Source: Pseudocitrobacter cyperus (GTDB lineage: Bacteria > Pseudomonadota > Gammaproteobacteria > Enterobacterales > Enterobacteriaceae). From it: DNA of 64,000 nucleotides. The DNA is taken from positions 434,001 through 498,000 of the forward strand of contig NZ_JAYMYY010000002.1 of NCBI RefSeq assembly GCF_039889165.1, read 5' to 3'. The notes under the pieces were generated by a model, which saw only the letters and a list, made by a program, of their open reading frames with translations, did not search any database and had not been told where the DNA came from. Both the position numbers and the translations under genes were made by a program. Positions 34,677-44,325 of the stretch are shown here, piece after piece (within the stretch, counting starts at the first letter, position 1; each line of letters begins with the position of its first letter).

Positions 34677-36812
34677 TTACTCGCCTTGTTCCGCGGCCGG
34701 AGCTTCCGGTGCGTTCGCAGGCTGAGACTGCTCGGTTGCTTCTTTGATGCTCAGACGGATACGGCCCTGACGGTCAACTTCCAGAACCTTAACCGGTACT
34801 TCCTGATTCATCTGCAGGTAATCAGTGACTTTCTCAACGCGCTTGTCAGCGATCTGAGAGATGTGCACCAGACCTTCTTTACCGCCGCCGATGGCAACGA
34901 ATGCGCCAAAGTCTACGATACGGGTCACTTTTCCGTTATAGATACGGCCCACTTCGATCTCTGCGGTGATCTCTTCGATACGACGGATAGCGTATTTCGC
35001 TTTCTCACCGTCGGTCGCTGCGATCTTCACAGTACCGTCATCTTCGATTTCGATGGTGGTGCCGGTTTCTTCGGTCAGGGCACGGATAACAGAACCGCCT
35101 TTACCGATAACGTCTTTGATTTTGTCCGGGCTGATCTTGATGGTGTGGATACGCGGTGCGAACTGAGAGATGTCGCCGCGCGGCGCGTTGATCGCCTGTT
35201 CCATCACGCCCAGGATGTGCAGACGCGCACCTTTAGCCTGGTTCAGAGCAACCTGCATGATTTCTTTGGTGATACCTTCAATTTTGATATCCATCTGCAG
35301 CGCAGAGATACCGTCGCGGGAACCCGCTACTTTGAAGTCCATATCGCCCAGGTGGTCTTCGTCACCCAGGATGTCAGACAGAACAACAAAGTTGTCGCCT
35401 TCTTTCACCAGACCCATCGCGATACCCGCAACGGCGGCTTTGATCGGCACACCTGCGTCCATCAGCGCCAGAGAAGCGCCACACACGGAAGCCATGGAAG
35501 AAGAACCGTTAGATTCGGTGATTTCAGAAACCACACGAACGGTGTACGGGAATTTGTCCAGTTCCGGCATCACTGCCAGTACGCCACGTTTCGCCAGACG
35601 GCCGTGACCAATTTCACGACGCTTCGGAGACCCGACCATACCGGTTTCACCTACGCAGTACGGAGGGAAGTTGTAGTGGAACAGGAAGTTATCAGTACGC
35701 TCGCCCATCAGCTCATCGAGGTTCTGCGCATCACGGGTTGTACCCAGAGTAGCAGTAACCAGCGCCTGAGTTTCACCGCGGGTGAACAGCGCGGAGCCGT
35801 GAGTACGCGGCAGAACGCCAGTGCGCACGTCCAGACCACGGATCATGTCTTTTTCACGACCATCGATACGCGGTTCGCCTGCCAGTACGCGGCTACGAAC
35901 AACGTTTTTCTCGATAGCGTGCAGGATTTCGCCCAGCTCGTTAGCGTCCAGGGTTTCGTCTTCCGCCACCAGAGTCGCGATGGTTTCAGATTTGATCACG
36001 TCAACCTGAGCATAACGCTCTTGTTTGTCGGTGATGCGGTAAGCGTCGCTCAGGCGAGCTTCTGCCAGGGCAGCAACGCGTGCGTTCAGCGCGTCGTTTA
36101 CTGCTTCTGGCTGCCAGTCCCAACGTGGTTTACCGGCTTCTTTAACCAGCTCGTTGATTTCACGGATAACGGTCTGCTGCTGTTCGTGACCGAATACGAC
36201 CGCGCCCAGCATGACGTCTTCGCTCAGCAGTTCGGCTTCGGATTCAACCATCAGTACAGCGGCTTCGGTACCGGCAACAACCAGATCCAGTTTGCTTTCT
36301 TTCAGCTCGTCCTGAGTCGGGTTCAGTACGTACTGGTCATTGATATAACCCACACGTGCAGAGCCGATTGGGCCGTTGAACGGGATACCGGACAGAGACA
36401 GCGCAGCGGATGCACCAATCATTGCCACGATGTCTGGGTTAACCTGCGGGTTTACGGACACAACGGTCGCGATAACCTGAACTTCGTTGACGAAGCCTTC
36501 CGGGAACAGCGGGCGAACCGGGCGGTCAATCAGACGCGCGATCAGGGTTTCGCCTTCGCTTGGACGGCCTTCACGACGGAAGAAGCTACCCGGGATACGA
36601 CCAGCAGCGTAGGTACGCTCCTGGTAGTTAACGGTCAGCGGGAAAAAGTCCTGGCCTGGTTTCGCTTTTTTCTGGCCGACAACGGTAACGAATACCGCGG
36701 TGTCATCCATGCTTACCATAACGGCGGCAGTTGCCTGACGCGCCATCATGCCGGTTTCCATGGTTACGGTGTGTTGGCCGTACTGGAATTTACGAACGAT
36801 CGGATTAAGCAA
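34677..36812 (-). CDS. pnp: Polynucleotide phosphorylase
   Basis: 3'-to-5' phosphorolytic exoribonuclease of the RNA degradosome, 711 residues exactly as in E. coli. Order: two RNase PH-like domains flanking a helical domain, then KH (IKDVIGKGGSVIRAL, near residue 560) and S1 (GKVTRIVDFGAFV, near 625). Start codon is TTG, which is also used in E. coli, with AAAGGA upstream. The long leader forms the RNase III-type stem used for autoregulation. Confidence 0.98.
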   Translation of the reverse strand: MLNPIVRKFQYGQHTVTMETGMMARQATAAVMVSMDDTAVFVTVVGQKKAKPGQDFFPLTVNYQERTYAAGRIPGSFFRREGRPSEGETLIARLIDRPVRPLFPEGFVNEVQVIATVVSVNPQVNPDIVAMIGASAALSLSGIPFNGPIGSARVGYINDQYVLNPTQDELKESKLDLVVAGTEAAVLMVESEAELLSEDVMLGAVVFGHEQQQTVIREINELVKEAGKPRWDWQPEAVNDALNARVAALAEARLSDAYRITDKQERYAQVDVIKSETIATLVAEDETLDANELGEILHAIEKNVVRSRVLAGEPRIDGREKDMIRGLDVRTGVLPRTHGSALFTRGETQALVTATLGTTRDAQNLDELMGERTDNFLFHYNFPPYCVGETGMVGSPKRREIGHGRLAKRGVLAVMPELDKFPYTVRVVSEITESNGSSSMASVCGASLALMDAGVPIKAAVAGIAMGLVKEGDNFVVLSDILGDEDHLGDMDFKVAGSRDGISALQMDIKIEGITKEIMQVALNQAKGARLHILGVMEQAINAPRGDISQFAPRIHTIKISPDKIKDVIGKGGSVIRALTEETGTTIEIEDDGTVKIAATDGEKAKYAIRRIEEITAEIEVGRIYNGKVTRIVDFGAFVAIGGGKEGLVHISQIADKRVEKVTDYLQMNQEVPVKVLEVDRQGRIRLSIKEATEQSQPANAPEAPAAEQGE

Positions 36813-36826
36813 AATTCTATCCTTTC

Positions 36827-36985
36827 TTTATGAGTAGCAGCACACCTTCGGTATGCTTGCCGATGAACCCGATCTTCTTTGCATCCTCGCGACTAATGAC
36901 AACCCTAACCCTTCATGGGTGAAGCCTCTCATTAGCCGCGCGAACCTCTGCAATGAAGAACATGTATAACAACAATACATTATAC
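36827..36985 (+). ncRNA. sraG: Candidate SraG small RNA, antisense to the pnp leader
   Basis: E. coli encodes the small RNA SraG between pnp and rpsO, opposite to both. The region here is well conserved in arrangement and contains self-complementary arms readable on either strand. I could not fix its ends, and assignment rests on position and remembered similarity rather than a clear promoter-terminator pair. Confidence 0.4.
36874..36958 (-). promoter_or_regulatory. pnp leader stem cleaved by RNase III (autoregulation)
   Basis: On the minus strand CTTCATTGCAGAGGTTCGCG pairs with the later CGCGAGGATGCAAAGAAG across inner arms GGCTAATGA/TCATTAGTC, a long near-continuous duplex. A second hairpin AGCATACC-GAA-GGTGTGCT follows before the start. 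In E. coli RNase III cuts this stem and PNPase then degrades its own message. The rest of 36959-37110 is promoter-like AT-rich DNA. Confidence 0.8.
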
Positions 36986-37110
36986 CCGCTATCTTTCAAA
37001 ATACCGCTGCGTTAGCAATGTGCGTTGTAAATTCATTTACGTTGCACAACTGTCTTTCGCAAGGCGTTATTTTTCGGGGTATTTTTTTAACTCACTGGCG
37101 TCTGGTGAAA

Positions 37111-37133
37111 AAAAGGGGCCATAAAGGCCCCTC
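37111..37133 (-). terminator. Terminator after rpsO
   Basis: AGGGGCC-TTTAT-GGCCCCT followed by TTTTTTTC on the minus strand, about 20 bases after the rpsO stop. It partially separates rpsO from pnp. Confidence 0.92.
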
Positions 37134-37152
37134 TTTCTGAAACTCGCCAGAA

Positions 37153-37422
37153 TTAGCGACGCAGACCCAGACGCTCGATCAGCGCGGTGTAGCGTGCAAC
37201 ATCTTTACGTTTCAGGTAGTCCAGCAGTTTACGACGCTGAGAAACCATGCGCAGCAGACCACGACGGCTGTGGTGATCTTTTTTGTGCTCTGCAAAGTGA
37301 CCCTGCAGGTGGTTGATCTGTGCAGTCAGCAGAGCAACCTGAACTTCGGTAGAACCACTGTCGTTCGCATCGCGACCGAACTCAGAAACGATTTTTGCTT
37401 TAGCTTCAACGCTTAGAGACAT
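37153..37422 (-). CDS. rpsO: 30S ribosomal protein S15
   Basis: Primary 16S rRNA-binding protein of the 30S platform; 89 residues, identical in size to E. coli S15, with HxxDHHSRRGLLxMVxQRRKLLDYL in the middle. It starts at MSLSVEAK behind TTGGAG; a start four codons earlier is discarded. S15 represses its own mRNA by binding the pseudoknot leader. Confidence 0.98.
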   Translation of the reverse strand: MSLSVEAKAKIVSEFGRDANDSGSTEVQVALLTAQINHLQGHFAEHKKDHHSRRGLLRMVSQRRKLLDYLKRKDVARYTALIERLGLRR

Positions 37423-37482
37423 TTTGAACTCCAAATTTAAAAGAATGAAAGGGTGCCGATCTCTAATTCAGCAGCCCTGAGA
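37423..37482 (-). promoter_or_regulatory. S15 autoregulatory mRNA leader (pseudoknot)
   Basis: The minus-strand leader has CAGGGCTGCTGAATTAGAGA, then TCGGCACCC, a spacer and TTGGAG-N6-ATG. The GGG(C)/(G)CCC arms and neighbouring hairpin correspond to the E. coli rpsO leader, where S15 traps the ribosome on a pseudoknot. Confidence 0.6.
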
Positions 37483-37572
37483 TAACGCTTGCCAATTGTT
37501 AAACAATTACACAGGCGTTAAGCCGCAACATTCTACTCGTAGCGACCTGTTATCGCAAGAGAGGCATCAGCC

Positions 37573-38517
37573 TCACTCGGGGTATTCCACCACCAGGCGA
37601 CGCGGTGCAACGCGGCCTTCATCGTCAATTTCTGCCATACCAATAAATTTGGCATCGTCACCTTCGGTAACACGCACCAGGCCGCTGGCAGGCGCCTGAG
37701 ACGCACGTACCGGCTGCCCGTTCTTAAAGTATGCCGCCACCACGGAAGGAATATTGACGACAGGGAAGTCCGAAGCCGGACTGTCCATTGGCATTAATAA
37801 GGGATCCAGTAGCTGCGCGGCGAGAATACCCTGCTGTTCAGCCTGTTCCACATACTCACGCAACTGCTCCAGCGTCACCATTCGCTCAACCGGATACTTA
37901 CTCACCGCCAGACGACGCAGGAAAATGACGTGCGCGCCGCAGCCGAGTTTTTCACCCAGATCATCAATGATGGTACGGATGTAGGTGCCCTTCGAACAGT
38001 GAATTTCCAGCTCCAGTTCATCACCTTCATGGCGAATAAACAGCAGCTCATACACGGTAATCGGGCGCGCTTCACGCGGCACTTCAATGCCCTGGCGGGC
38101 GTATTCGTAAAGCTTCTTCCCTTGATACTTCAGGGCCGAATACATGGACGGCACCTGCTGAGTGTCGCCACGAAAACTCTCCAGCGCTTCAGCCAGTTGT
38201 GCATCGGTGAAGGCCACCGGACGCTCTTCAACAATCTGGCCATCGGCATCAGATGTATCGGTACGCTGCCCAAGACGCGCAATCACCCGATAACGTTTAT
38301 CGGAATCCAGCAGGTACTGGGAAAACTTCGTCGCTTCACCGAGGCAAATCGGCAGCATGCCGGTCGCCAGCGGATCCAGCGCCCCGGTGTGACCGGCACG
38401 ATTGGCGTTGTAGAGGCGTTTTACTTTTTGCAGCACATCATTGCTGGAGGCACCCTGCGGTTTATCCAGCAACAACACACCGTGGATATCACGACCGCGA
38501 CGACGAGGACGACTCAT
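37573..38517 (-). CDS. truB: tRNA pseudouridine-55 synthase TruB
   Basis: Makes Psi55 in the T-loop of tRNAs. The 314-residue protein carries catalytic Asp in HTGALDPLATGMLPICLGEA (about residues 43-62) and the KGTYIRTIIDDLG block near residue 179, with a C-terminal PUA-type domain. Its ATG overlaps the rbfA stop by one base (TGATG), so translation is coupled. Confidence 0.97.
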   Translation of the reverse strand: MSRPRRRGRDIHGVLLLDKPQGASSNDVLQKVKRLYNANRAGHTGALDPLATGMLPICLGEATKFSQYLLDSDKRYRVIARLGQRTDTSDADGQIVEERPVAFTDAQLAEALESFRGDTQQVPSMYSALKYQGKKLYEYARQGIEVPREARPITVYELLFIRHEGDELELEIHCSKGTYIRTIIDDLGEKLGCGAHVIFLRRLAVSKYPVERMVTLEQLREYVEQAEQQGILAAQLLDPLLMPMDSPASDFPVVNIPSVVAAYFKNGQPVRASQAPASGLVRVTEGDDAKFIGMAEIDDEGRVAPRRLVVEYPE

Positions 38518-38918
38518 CAGTCCTCCTTGCTGTCGTCCGGGTTCACACGACGCTCTTCGTCATGCTTCACCACGTTAGTCACCAGGTTGGACATGCGCAT
38601 CCCTTCAACTAACGAGTTATCGTAGAAGAAGGTCAGTTCCGGCACGATACGCAGGCGCATCGCTTTACCCAGCAGTGAGCGGACGAAACCAGATGCTTCC
38701 TGTAACGCTTTGATGCCCGCTTTCACGGCCGCTTCGTCTTTATCGTTCAGGAAGGTCACGAACACTTTGGCATAGGCCAGGTCACGGGACATTTCAACGC
38801 CGGACACAGTAGTCATCATGCCCAGACGCGGATCTTTAATTTCGCGCTGCAGGATGATGGCAATCTCTTTTTGCATTTCCTGCGCCACGCGCTGCGGGCG
38901 ACCAAATTCTTTCGCCAT
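38517..38918 (-). CDS. rbfA: 30S ribosome-binding factor RbfA
   Basis: Late 30S maturation factor and cold-shock protein, 133 residues, KH-like fold (KDPRLGMMTTVSGVEMSRDL...YAKVFVTF). The frame extends ten codons upstream, but homology begins at MAKEFGRPQ. It sits downstream of infB after a terminator-like hairpin and a REP element. Confidence 0.97.
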   Translation of the reverse strand: MAKEFGRPQRVAQEMQKEIAIILQREIKDPRLGMMTTVSGVEMSRDLAYAKVFVTFLNDKDEAAVKAGIKALQEASGFVRSLLGKAMRLRIVPELTFFYDNSLVEGMRMSNLVTNVVKHDEERRVNPDDSKED

Positions 38919-38933
38919 AATAAATTCTCCAGA

Positions 38934-38960
38934 CAAAAAAGGGGCCAAAAGCCCCTTTTA
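38934..38960 (-). terminator. Terminator-like hairpin between infB and rbfA
   Basis: Minus-strand AAGGGGC-TTTTG-GCCCCTTTTTT, just before rbfA. It would let only part of the infB transcripts continue into rbfA-truB. Confidence 0.8.
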
Positions 38961-38984
38961 AAATTAATATCAGGTGGAATGGGC

Positions 38985-39015
38985 GGTTCACGTAGGCCTT
39001 ATCCGGCCTACAACC
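38985..39015. repeat. REP element downstream of infB
   Basis: GTAGGCC-TTATCC-GGCCTAC (38992-39011) is the conserved REP stem, placed ten bases after the infB stop codon. It probably stabilises the upstream nusA-infB mRNA. Confidence 0.8.
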
Positions 39016-39024
39016 CCGACAACC

Positions 39025-41712
39025 TTAAGCGATGGTGCGCTGGATCTCGATGATCTCGAACACTTCGATCATATCGCCTACGCGAACGTCGTTGTAGTTC
39101 TTCACGCCGATACCACATTCCATGCCGTTACGGACTTCGTTAACGTCATCTTTGAAGCGGCGCAGGGATTCCAGCTCACCTTCATAGATAACCACGTTCT
39201 CGCGCAGAACGCGGATTGGGTTATGACGTTTGATGATGCCTTCCGTAACCATACAGCCCGCGATCGCACCGAATTTCGGTGATTTGAACACGTCACGAAC
39301 TTCCGCCAGACCGATGATCTGCTGTTTCAGTTCCGGAGACAGCATACCGCTCATCGCTGCTTTCACTTCGTCGATCAGGTTATAGATGACGGAGTAGTAA
39401 CGCAGATCCAGGCTTTCTGCTTCAATGACGCGGCGCGCAGAGGCGTCGGCACGGACGTTGAAGCCAACCAGGATGGCGTTGGAAGCGGCAGCAAGCGTTG
39501 CGTCGGTTTCGGTGATACCACCTACGCCAGAACCGATGATCTTCACTTTCACTTCGTCGGTAGACAGTTTCAGCAGAGAGTCGGAAATCGCTTCAACGGA
39601 GCCCTGTACGTCAGCCTTCAGCACGACGTTCACTTCGTGAACTTCGCCTTCGGTCATGTTGGCGAACATGTTCTCCAGTTTAGATTTCTGCTGACGAGCC
39701 AGTTTAACTTCACGGAATTTGCCCTGACGATACAGTGCAACTTCACGCGCTTTTTTCTCGTCACGCACAACGGTCACTTCATCACCAGCAGCCGGAACGC
39801 CGGACAGGCCGAGGATTTCCACCGGAATGGACGGGCCTGCTTCCAGCACTTCCTGACCCAGTTCGTTACGCATCGCACGAACGCGGCCGTATTCGAAGCC
39901 GCACAGAACGATATCGCCCTTATGCAGAGTACCTTCACGAACCAGAACGGTAGCAACCGGGCCACGACCTTTATCCAGGAAGGATTCGATTACAGCGCCG
40001 CTCGCCATTCCGTTACGGATGGCTTTCAGCTCCAGAACTTCCGCCTGCAGCAGGATAGCGTTCAGCAGGTCATCAATACCGGTACCCGCTTTCGCAGAAA
40101 CTGGGATGAACTGTGATTCACCGCCCCACTCTTCCGGCATAACGCCGTACTGGGACAGTTCGTTCTTAACGCGATCCATATCGGCTTCTGGCTTATCGAT
40201 TTTGTTCACAGCAACAACCAGCGGAACCTGCGCTGCTTTCGCATGCTGGATAGCTTCGATGGTCTGCGGCATCACGCCGTCATCTGCTGCGACAACCAGA
40301 ACAACGATATCCGTTGCCTGCGCACCACGAGCACGCATAGAGGTAAACGCGGCGTGGCCCGGGGTATCCAGGAAGGTGATCATACCGTTGTCAGTTTCAA
40401 CGTGGTATGCACCGATATGCTGGGTAATGCCGCCCGCTTCGCCAGAGGCCACTTTCGTTGAACGAATGTAGTCCAGCAGAGAAGTTTTACCGTGGTCAAC
40501 GTGACCCATGATGGTCACAACCGGTGCGCGCGGTTCAGCCGCAGCGCCCGTATCACGGTCGCTCATTACCGCTTCTTCCAGCTCGTTTTCACGACGCAGG
40601 ATAACTTTATGGCCCATCTCTTCGGCAACCAACTGCGCGGTTTCCTGGTCGATGACCTGGTTGATGGTCGCCATTGCGCCCAGTTTCATCATCGCTTTGA
40701 TGACCTGAGAACCTTTGACCGCCATCTTGTTAGCCAGATCGCCAACGGTGATGGTTTCACCAATCACAACATCACGGTTAACCGCCTGCGCTGGCTTCTG
40801 GAAGCCCTGCTGCAGAGAAGAACCTTTACGCTGTTTGCCGCCTTTACCACCACGAACGGCAGCACGCGCTTCTTCGCGATCGGCTTTAGATTCAGCGTGT
40901 TTGTTGCCTTTTTTCGCCGGACGAGCCGCTTTAGTATTACGGCCACGACCACGACCACCTTCAACTTCACGATCGTTTTCGTCTTCAGCCTGGCGGGCAT
41001 GCTGAGAAGTGGTGACGTGATAGTCGCTGGTATCTTCAGTTGGTTCAGCGTTATTCACACCATTTTTCTCGTTTTCTTCTGCCATGCGGCGGGCTTCTTC
41101 CGCAACGCGGCGTGCTTCTTCTTCAAGCTTACGGCGTGCTTCTTCTTCCGCTTTACGCTTCAGCTCTGCAGCTTCACTTTCACGGCGGGCTTTCTCAGCC
41201 TGGGCAGTTTTAGTCATATCGTCTTGTTGATTGCTCACTTTGTCTTTTTCCGCAGCTTCACGTTTCGCTTTATCAGCGGCTTCACGCTTAGCTTGTTCTG
41301 CGGCCTCACGTTCGGCTTTTTGTTGCGCCTCGCGTTTCGCTGCTTCTTCAGCTTCACGACGGGCTTGCTCTTCCGCTTCACGCTGCGCCTGCTCTTCCGC
41401 GGCCAGGCGTTCAGCCTCTTGCGGATCGCGTTTCACAAAGGTGCGTGTCTTGCGGACTTCGATTTGTACCGACTTACTTTTACCGCCGGTACCTGGGATA
41501 TTGAGCGTGCTGCGCGTTTTGCGCTGCAGGGTCAATTTGTCCGGCGCAGAACCGTTTTCACGGTTCAGGTGCGCCAGTAAAGTTTGTTTCTCTTGGGCAG
41601 ACACAGAGTCATCAGCAGACTTCGGGATACCAGCGTCAGCAAATTGCTGTACCAGGCGATCCACCGAGGTCTGTATCTCTGCGGCCAGCGTTTTTACGGT
41701 TACATCTGTCAT
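39025..41712 (-). CDS. infB: Translation initiation factor IF-2
   Basis: GTPase that brings initiator tRNA to the 30S subunit. 895 residues: N-terminal domain, a long charged A/E/K/R-rich helix region (about 105-215), then the G domain with GHVDHGKTS, DTPGHAAF and NKID and domains II-IV. Internal starts for the shorter forms are preserved: GTG at 41238 (IF2-beta, VSNQQDDM) and ATG at 41217 (IF2-gamma). It belongs to the metY-rimP-nusA-infB operon, 24 bases after nusA. Confidence 0.98.
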   Translation of the reverse strand: MTDVTVKTLAAEIQTSVDRLVQQFADAGIPKSADDSVSAQEKQTLLAHLNRENGSAPDKLTLQRKTRSTLNIPGTGGKSKSVQIEVRKTRTFVKRDPQEAERLAAEEQAQREAEEQARREAEEAAKREAQQKAEREAAEQAKREAADKAKREAAEKDKVSNQQDDMTKTAQAEKARRESEAAELKRKAEEEARRKLEEEARRVAEEARRMAEENEKNGVNNAEPTEDTSDYHVTTSQHARQAEDENDREVEGGRGRGRNTKAARPAKKGNKHAESKADREEARAAVRGGKGGKQRKGSSLQQGFQKPAQAVNRDVVIGETITVGDLANKMAVKGSQVIKAMMKLGAMATINQVIDQETAQLVAEEMGHKVILRRENELEEAVMSDRDTGAAAEPRAPVVTIMGHVDHGKTSLLDYIRSTKVASGEAGGITQHIGAYHVETDNGMITFLDTPGHAAFTSMRARGAQATDIVVLVVAADDGVMPQTIEAIQHAKAAQVPLVVAVNKIDKPEADMDRVKNELSQYGVMPEEWGGESQFIPVSAKAGTGIDDLLNAILLQAEVLELKAIRNGMASGAVIESFLDKGRGPVATVLVREGTLHKGDIVLCGFEYGRVRAMRNELGQEVLEAGPSIPVEILGLSGVPAAGDEVTVVRDEKKAREVALYRQGKFREVKLARQQKSKLENMFANMTEGEVHEVNVVLKADVQGSVEAISDSLLKLSTDEVKVKIIGSGVGGITETDATLAAASNAILVGFNVRADASARRVIEAESLDLRYYSVIYNLIDEVKAAMSGMLSPELKQQIIGLAEVRDVFKSPKFGAIAGCMVTEGIIKRHNPIRVLRENVVIYEGELESLRRFKDDVNEVRNGMECGIGVKNYNDVRVGDMIEVFEIIEIQRTIA

Positions 41713-41736
41713 GCTGTTCCTTCCTGCTACAGTTTA

Positions 41737-43224
41737 TTACGCTTCGTCGCCGAACCAGCAAATGTTACGGGCGGCCATGATGAGCTCACCGGCTTTCTCG
41801 TCAGTTAAACCTTCGATATCAGCCAGGTCATCAACGCCCTGTTCAGCGAGATCTTCCAGCGTACAAACACCACGAGCCGCCAGTTTGAATGCCATTGCGC
41901 GATCCAGCCCTTCAAGGTTGAGCAGATCGTCAGCCGGTTTGTTATCACCGAGGCTTTCTTCCTGGGCCAGTGCCAGAGTGGTCAGTGCGTTTTTAGCACG
42001 TTCGCGCAGTGCCTCAACGGTGTCTTCGTCCAGACCGTCGATTTCCAGCAGTTCTTTCATTGGCACGTAGGCCAGTTCTTCCAGCGTGGAGAAGCCTTCT
42101 TCAACCAGCACTGTCGCGAAATCTTCATCAATATCAAGATATTTGGTGAAGGTATCGATCGCTGCGTGCGCTTCAGCCTGATGCTTAGCCTGCAGGTCGT
42201 CAACGGTCATCACGTTGAGTTCCCATCCGCTCAGTTGCGAAGCCAGACGGACGTTCTGCCCGTTACGGCCAATCGCCTGCGCCAGGTTGCCCGCTTCAAC
42301 AGCGATATCCATAGTGTGCTTATCTTCGTCGACCACGATTGACGCGACATCCGCCGGAGCCATTGCGTTGATCACAAACTGCGCCGGGTTATCATCCCAC
42401 AGGACGATGTCGATACGCTCGCCGCCCAGTTCCGTCGAAACGGCCTGAACACGCGCACCGCGCATACCCACGCAAGCACCCACCGGATCGATACGCTTAT
42501 CGTTGGTTTTCACGGCGATTTTCGCACGAGAACCTGGATCGCGAGCGGCTGCTTTGATTTCAATAACTTCTTCGCCAATCTCTGGCACTTCAATGCGGAA
42601 CAGTTCGATCAGCATCTCTGGCTTGGAGCGAGTGACGAACAACTGCGCGCCACGCGCTTCCGGACGTACGGAATAAAGTACACCACGGATACGGTCGCCT
42701 GGACGGAAGTTTTCGCGCGGCAGCATATCTTCACGCAGGATAACGGCTTCAGCGTTGTTGCCGAGATCCAAAGAGATATTGTCGCGGTTTACTTTCTTCA
42801 CCACGCCAGTGATGATTTCACCTTCGTGCTCGCGGAACTGGTCAACGACCATTGCGCGTTCAGCTTCGCGAACTTTCTGGACGATAACCTGTTTTGCCGT
42901 TTGGGTAGTGATACGGTCGAAGGTCACAGATTCGATCTGGTCTTCAACGTACTCGCCCACGTTCAGGCTTTCGTCTTCGTAACGTGCCGCTTCCAGGGTA
43001 ATTTCTTTAGTCGGCTGCGTGACCTCTTCAACGATCACCCAACGACGGAATGTGTCGAAATCGCCGCTCTTACGATCAATCTCTACGCGAACGTCGATTT
43101 CCTGTTCGTATTTTTTCTTCGTAGCCGTTGCCAGCGCGCTTTCCAGCGCTTCGAAAATCTTTTCGCGCGGCAGCGCTTTCTCATTGGAAACGGCTTCAAC
43201 AACAGCCAAAATTTCTTTGTTCAT
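41737..43224 (-). CDS. nusA: Transcription termination/antitermination factor NusA
   Basis: RNA polymerase-binding elongation factor of 495 residues: N-terminal polymerase-binding domain, S1 domain (about 135-200), two KH domains (around 230-345, with VGMRGARVQA and IGRNGQNVRLASQLSG) and two C-terminal acidic repeats. Same length as E. coli NusA. It follows rimP by 27 bases. Confidence 0.98.
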   Translation of the reverse strand: MNKEILAVVEAVSNEKALPREKIFEALESALATATKKKYEQEIDVRVEIDRKSGDFDTFRRWVIVEEVTQPTKEITLEAARYEDESLNVGEYVEDQIESVTFDRITTQTAKQVIVQKVREAERAMVVDQFREHEGEIITGVVKKVNRDNISLDLGNNAEAVILREDMLPRENFRPGDRIRGVLYSVRPEARGAQLFVTRSKPEMLIELFRIEVPEIGEEVIEIKAAARDPGSRAKIAVKTNDKRIDPVGACVGMRGARVQAVSTELGGERIDIVLWDDNPAQFVINAMAPADVASIVVDEDKHTMDIAVEAGNLAQAIGRNGQNVRLASQLSGWELNVMTVDDLQAKHQAEAHAAIDTFTKYLDIDEDFATVLVEEGFSTLEELAYVPMKELLEIDGLDEDTVEALRERAKNALTTLALAQEESLGDNKPADDLLNLEGLDRAMAFKLAARGVCTLEDLAEQGVDDLADIEGLTDEKAGELIMAARNICWFGDEA

Positions 43225-43251
43225 CGGGGCCTTTCACCTCAATCCAGACTG

Positions 43252-43704
43252 TTAAAAGTGGGGAACCAGGTTCGCCTTCTGGATGTTACTCAGCGCGAAC
43301 ACTTCATCTTTGCCTTCGACTGTCACAGTGATCATCTCACCGTCTACCGCTTTGATAATGCCCTGCCATTTACGGCGGTTCTGTACCGCCATGCGCAGAA
43401 CCAGCGTGACCTCTTCACCCAGGAAACGTGTGTAGTGTTCCGCGGTGAACATAGGACGATCGAGGCCCGGAGAGGAAACTTCCAGGTTGTAAGCCACAGT
43501 AATCGGATCTTCAACATCCATTACCGCACTTACCTGGTGGCTCACATCAGCACAATCATCAACATTGATGCCATCTTCACTATCAATATAGATGCGCAGT
43601 GTGGATGTGCGACCGCGAATAAATTCGATGCCGACCAGTTCGTAGCCCAGGGCTTCAACTGGTGCCGTAATCATCTCTGTTAATTTTTGCTCTAATGTGG
43701 ACAA
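43252..43704 (-). CDS. rimP: Ribosome maturation factor RimP
   Basis: Needed for 30S assembly, helping S12/S19 join. 150 residues with the N-terminal alpha/beta domain (IEFIRGRTSTLRIYID) and C-terminal SH3-like barrel. The best start is TTG at 43704, giving (M)STLEQKL as in E. coli with GGGGGTGGG upstream; a TTG four codons earlier is also possible. First protein gene after metY. Confidence 0.95.
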   Translation of the reverse strand: MSTLEQKLTEMITAPVEALGYELVGIEFIRGRTSTLRIYIDSEDGINVDDCADVSHQVSAVMDVEDPITVAYNLEVSSPGLDRPMFTAEHYTRFLGEEVTLVLRMAVQNRRKWQGIIKAVDGEMITVTVEGKDEVFALSNIQKANLVPHF

Positions 43705-43762
43705 ACCCACCCCCAAGACATAAAAAAAGGGCGTAAAGCCCAGTTATTCTGTAGTCAGATAA

Positions 43763-43788
43763 CAAAAAACCCCGATAAATCGGGGCTT
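43763..43788 (-). terminator. Terminator/attenuator between metY and rimP
   Basis: CCCCGAT-TT-ATCGGGG with a minus-strand T run, about 125 bases after metY and 60 before rimP. It ends most metY transcripts, while read-through supplies rimP-nusA-infB; NusA is known to act on this operon in E. coli. Confidence 0.88.
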
Positions 43789-43911
43789 TAGATAACTGAA
43801 CCCTATAGCCGCAACTGCGGCCTGGAGAACCTTCCGAAAGAATTTTTTTCAAATCCAGCTACGAAGGCCTAAGTCTTCACAGTATATTTGAAAAAGAACT
43901 CTAAGGGAAAG

Positions 43912-43988
<77 letters not shown>

Positions 43989-44003
43989 CCTGAAACGTGG
44001 CAA

Positions 44004-44032
44004 ATTTTACGCGTTTTGAGTAAAAAATGCAA
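44004..44032 (-). promoter_or_regulatory. metY promoter
   Basis: Minus strand: -35 TTGCAT (44032-44027), 17-base spacer, -10 TAAAAT (44009-44004), 16 bases before the tRNA 5' end. Spacing is ideal for sigma-70. Confidence 0.75.
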
Positions 44033-44237
44033 ATAATGCTGGGATTTGGTACCGAGGACGGGACGTAAAATCGGCCTGTAGTATAAGGAAGAAAGTAACA
44101 TCTTGTCAACCTCACATTCTATGCAGCGGACAGGCAGTAGTGCTAAGCGTAATCTATCGTGCGCGACAGTCGCAGGAGGTGAGGATTTTTCACTGAAAAA
44201 CGCACGAATCACTTCCGGTAATGCGCAAAAGATGATT

Positions 44238-44273
44238 AAATGAAAACTCATTTATTTTGCATAAAAATTCACT
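44238..44273. promoter_or_regulatory. ARG boxes in the argG control region
   Basis: Two adjacent 18-base-type motifs, AATGAAAACTCATTTA and TGCATAAAAATTCACT, resemble the ArgR half-palindrome pair and lie 55-90 bases before argG. ArgR with arginine would repress argG. The boundaries are approximate. Confidence 0.6.
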
Positions 44274-44325
44274 GAGAGCGAAAAAGCGTTTTCTCCATCA
44301 GTCTATCAAAGCAGGGTTTTACTTT

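Noticed and set aside
34686..36833. 715-codon open frame on the plus strand
   Set aside because: It is an exact antisense shadow of pnp. The translation is low-complexity, matches no known family and has no ribosome site.
40492..41580. 362-codon plus-strand frame opposite infB, Phe-rich
   Set aside because: The Phe/Leu runs come from the complement of the Glu/Lys-rich IF-2 helix region; no gene signals.
44250..44325. Upstream start codon for argG giving 23 extra residues
   Set aside because: The extension overlaps the ARG-box region and has no counterpart in argininosuccinate synthases.
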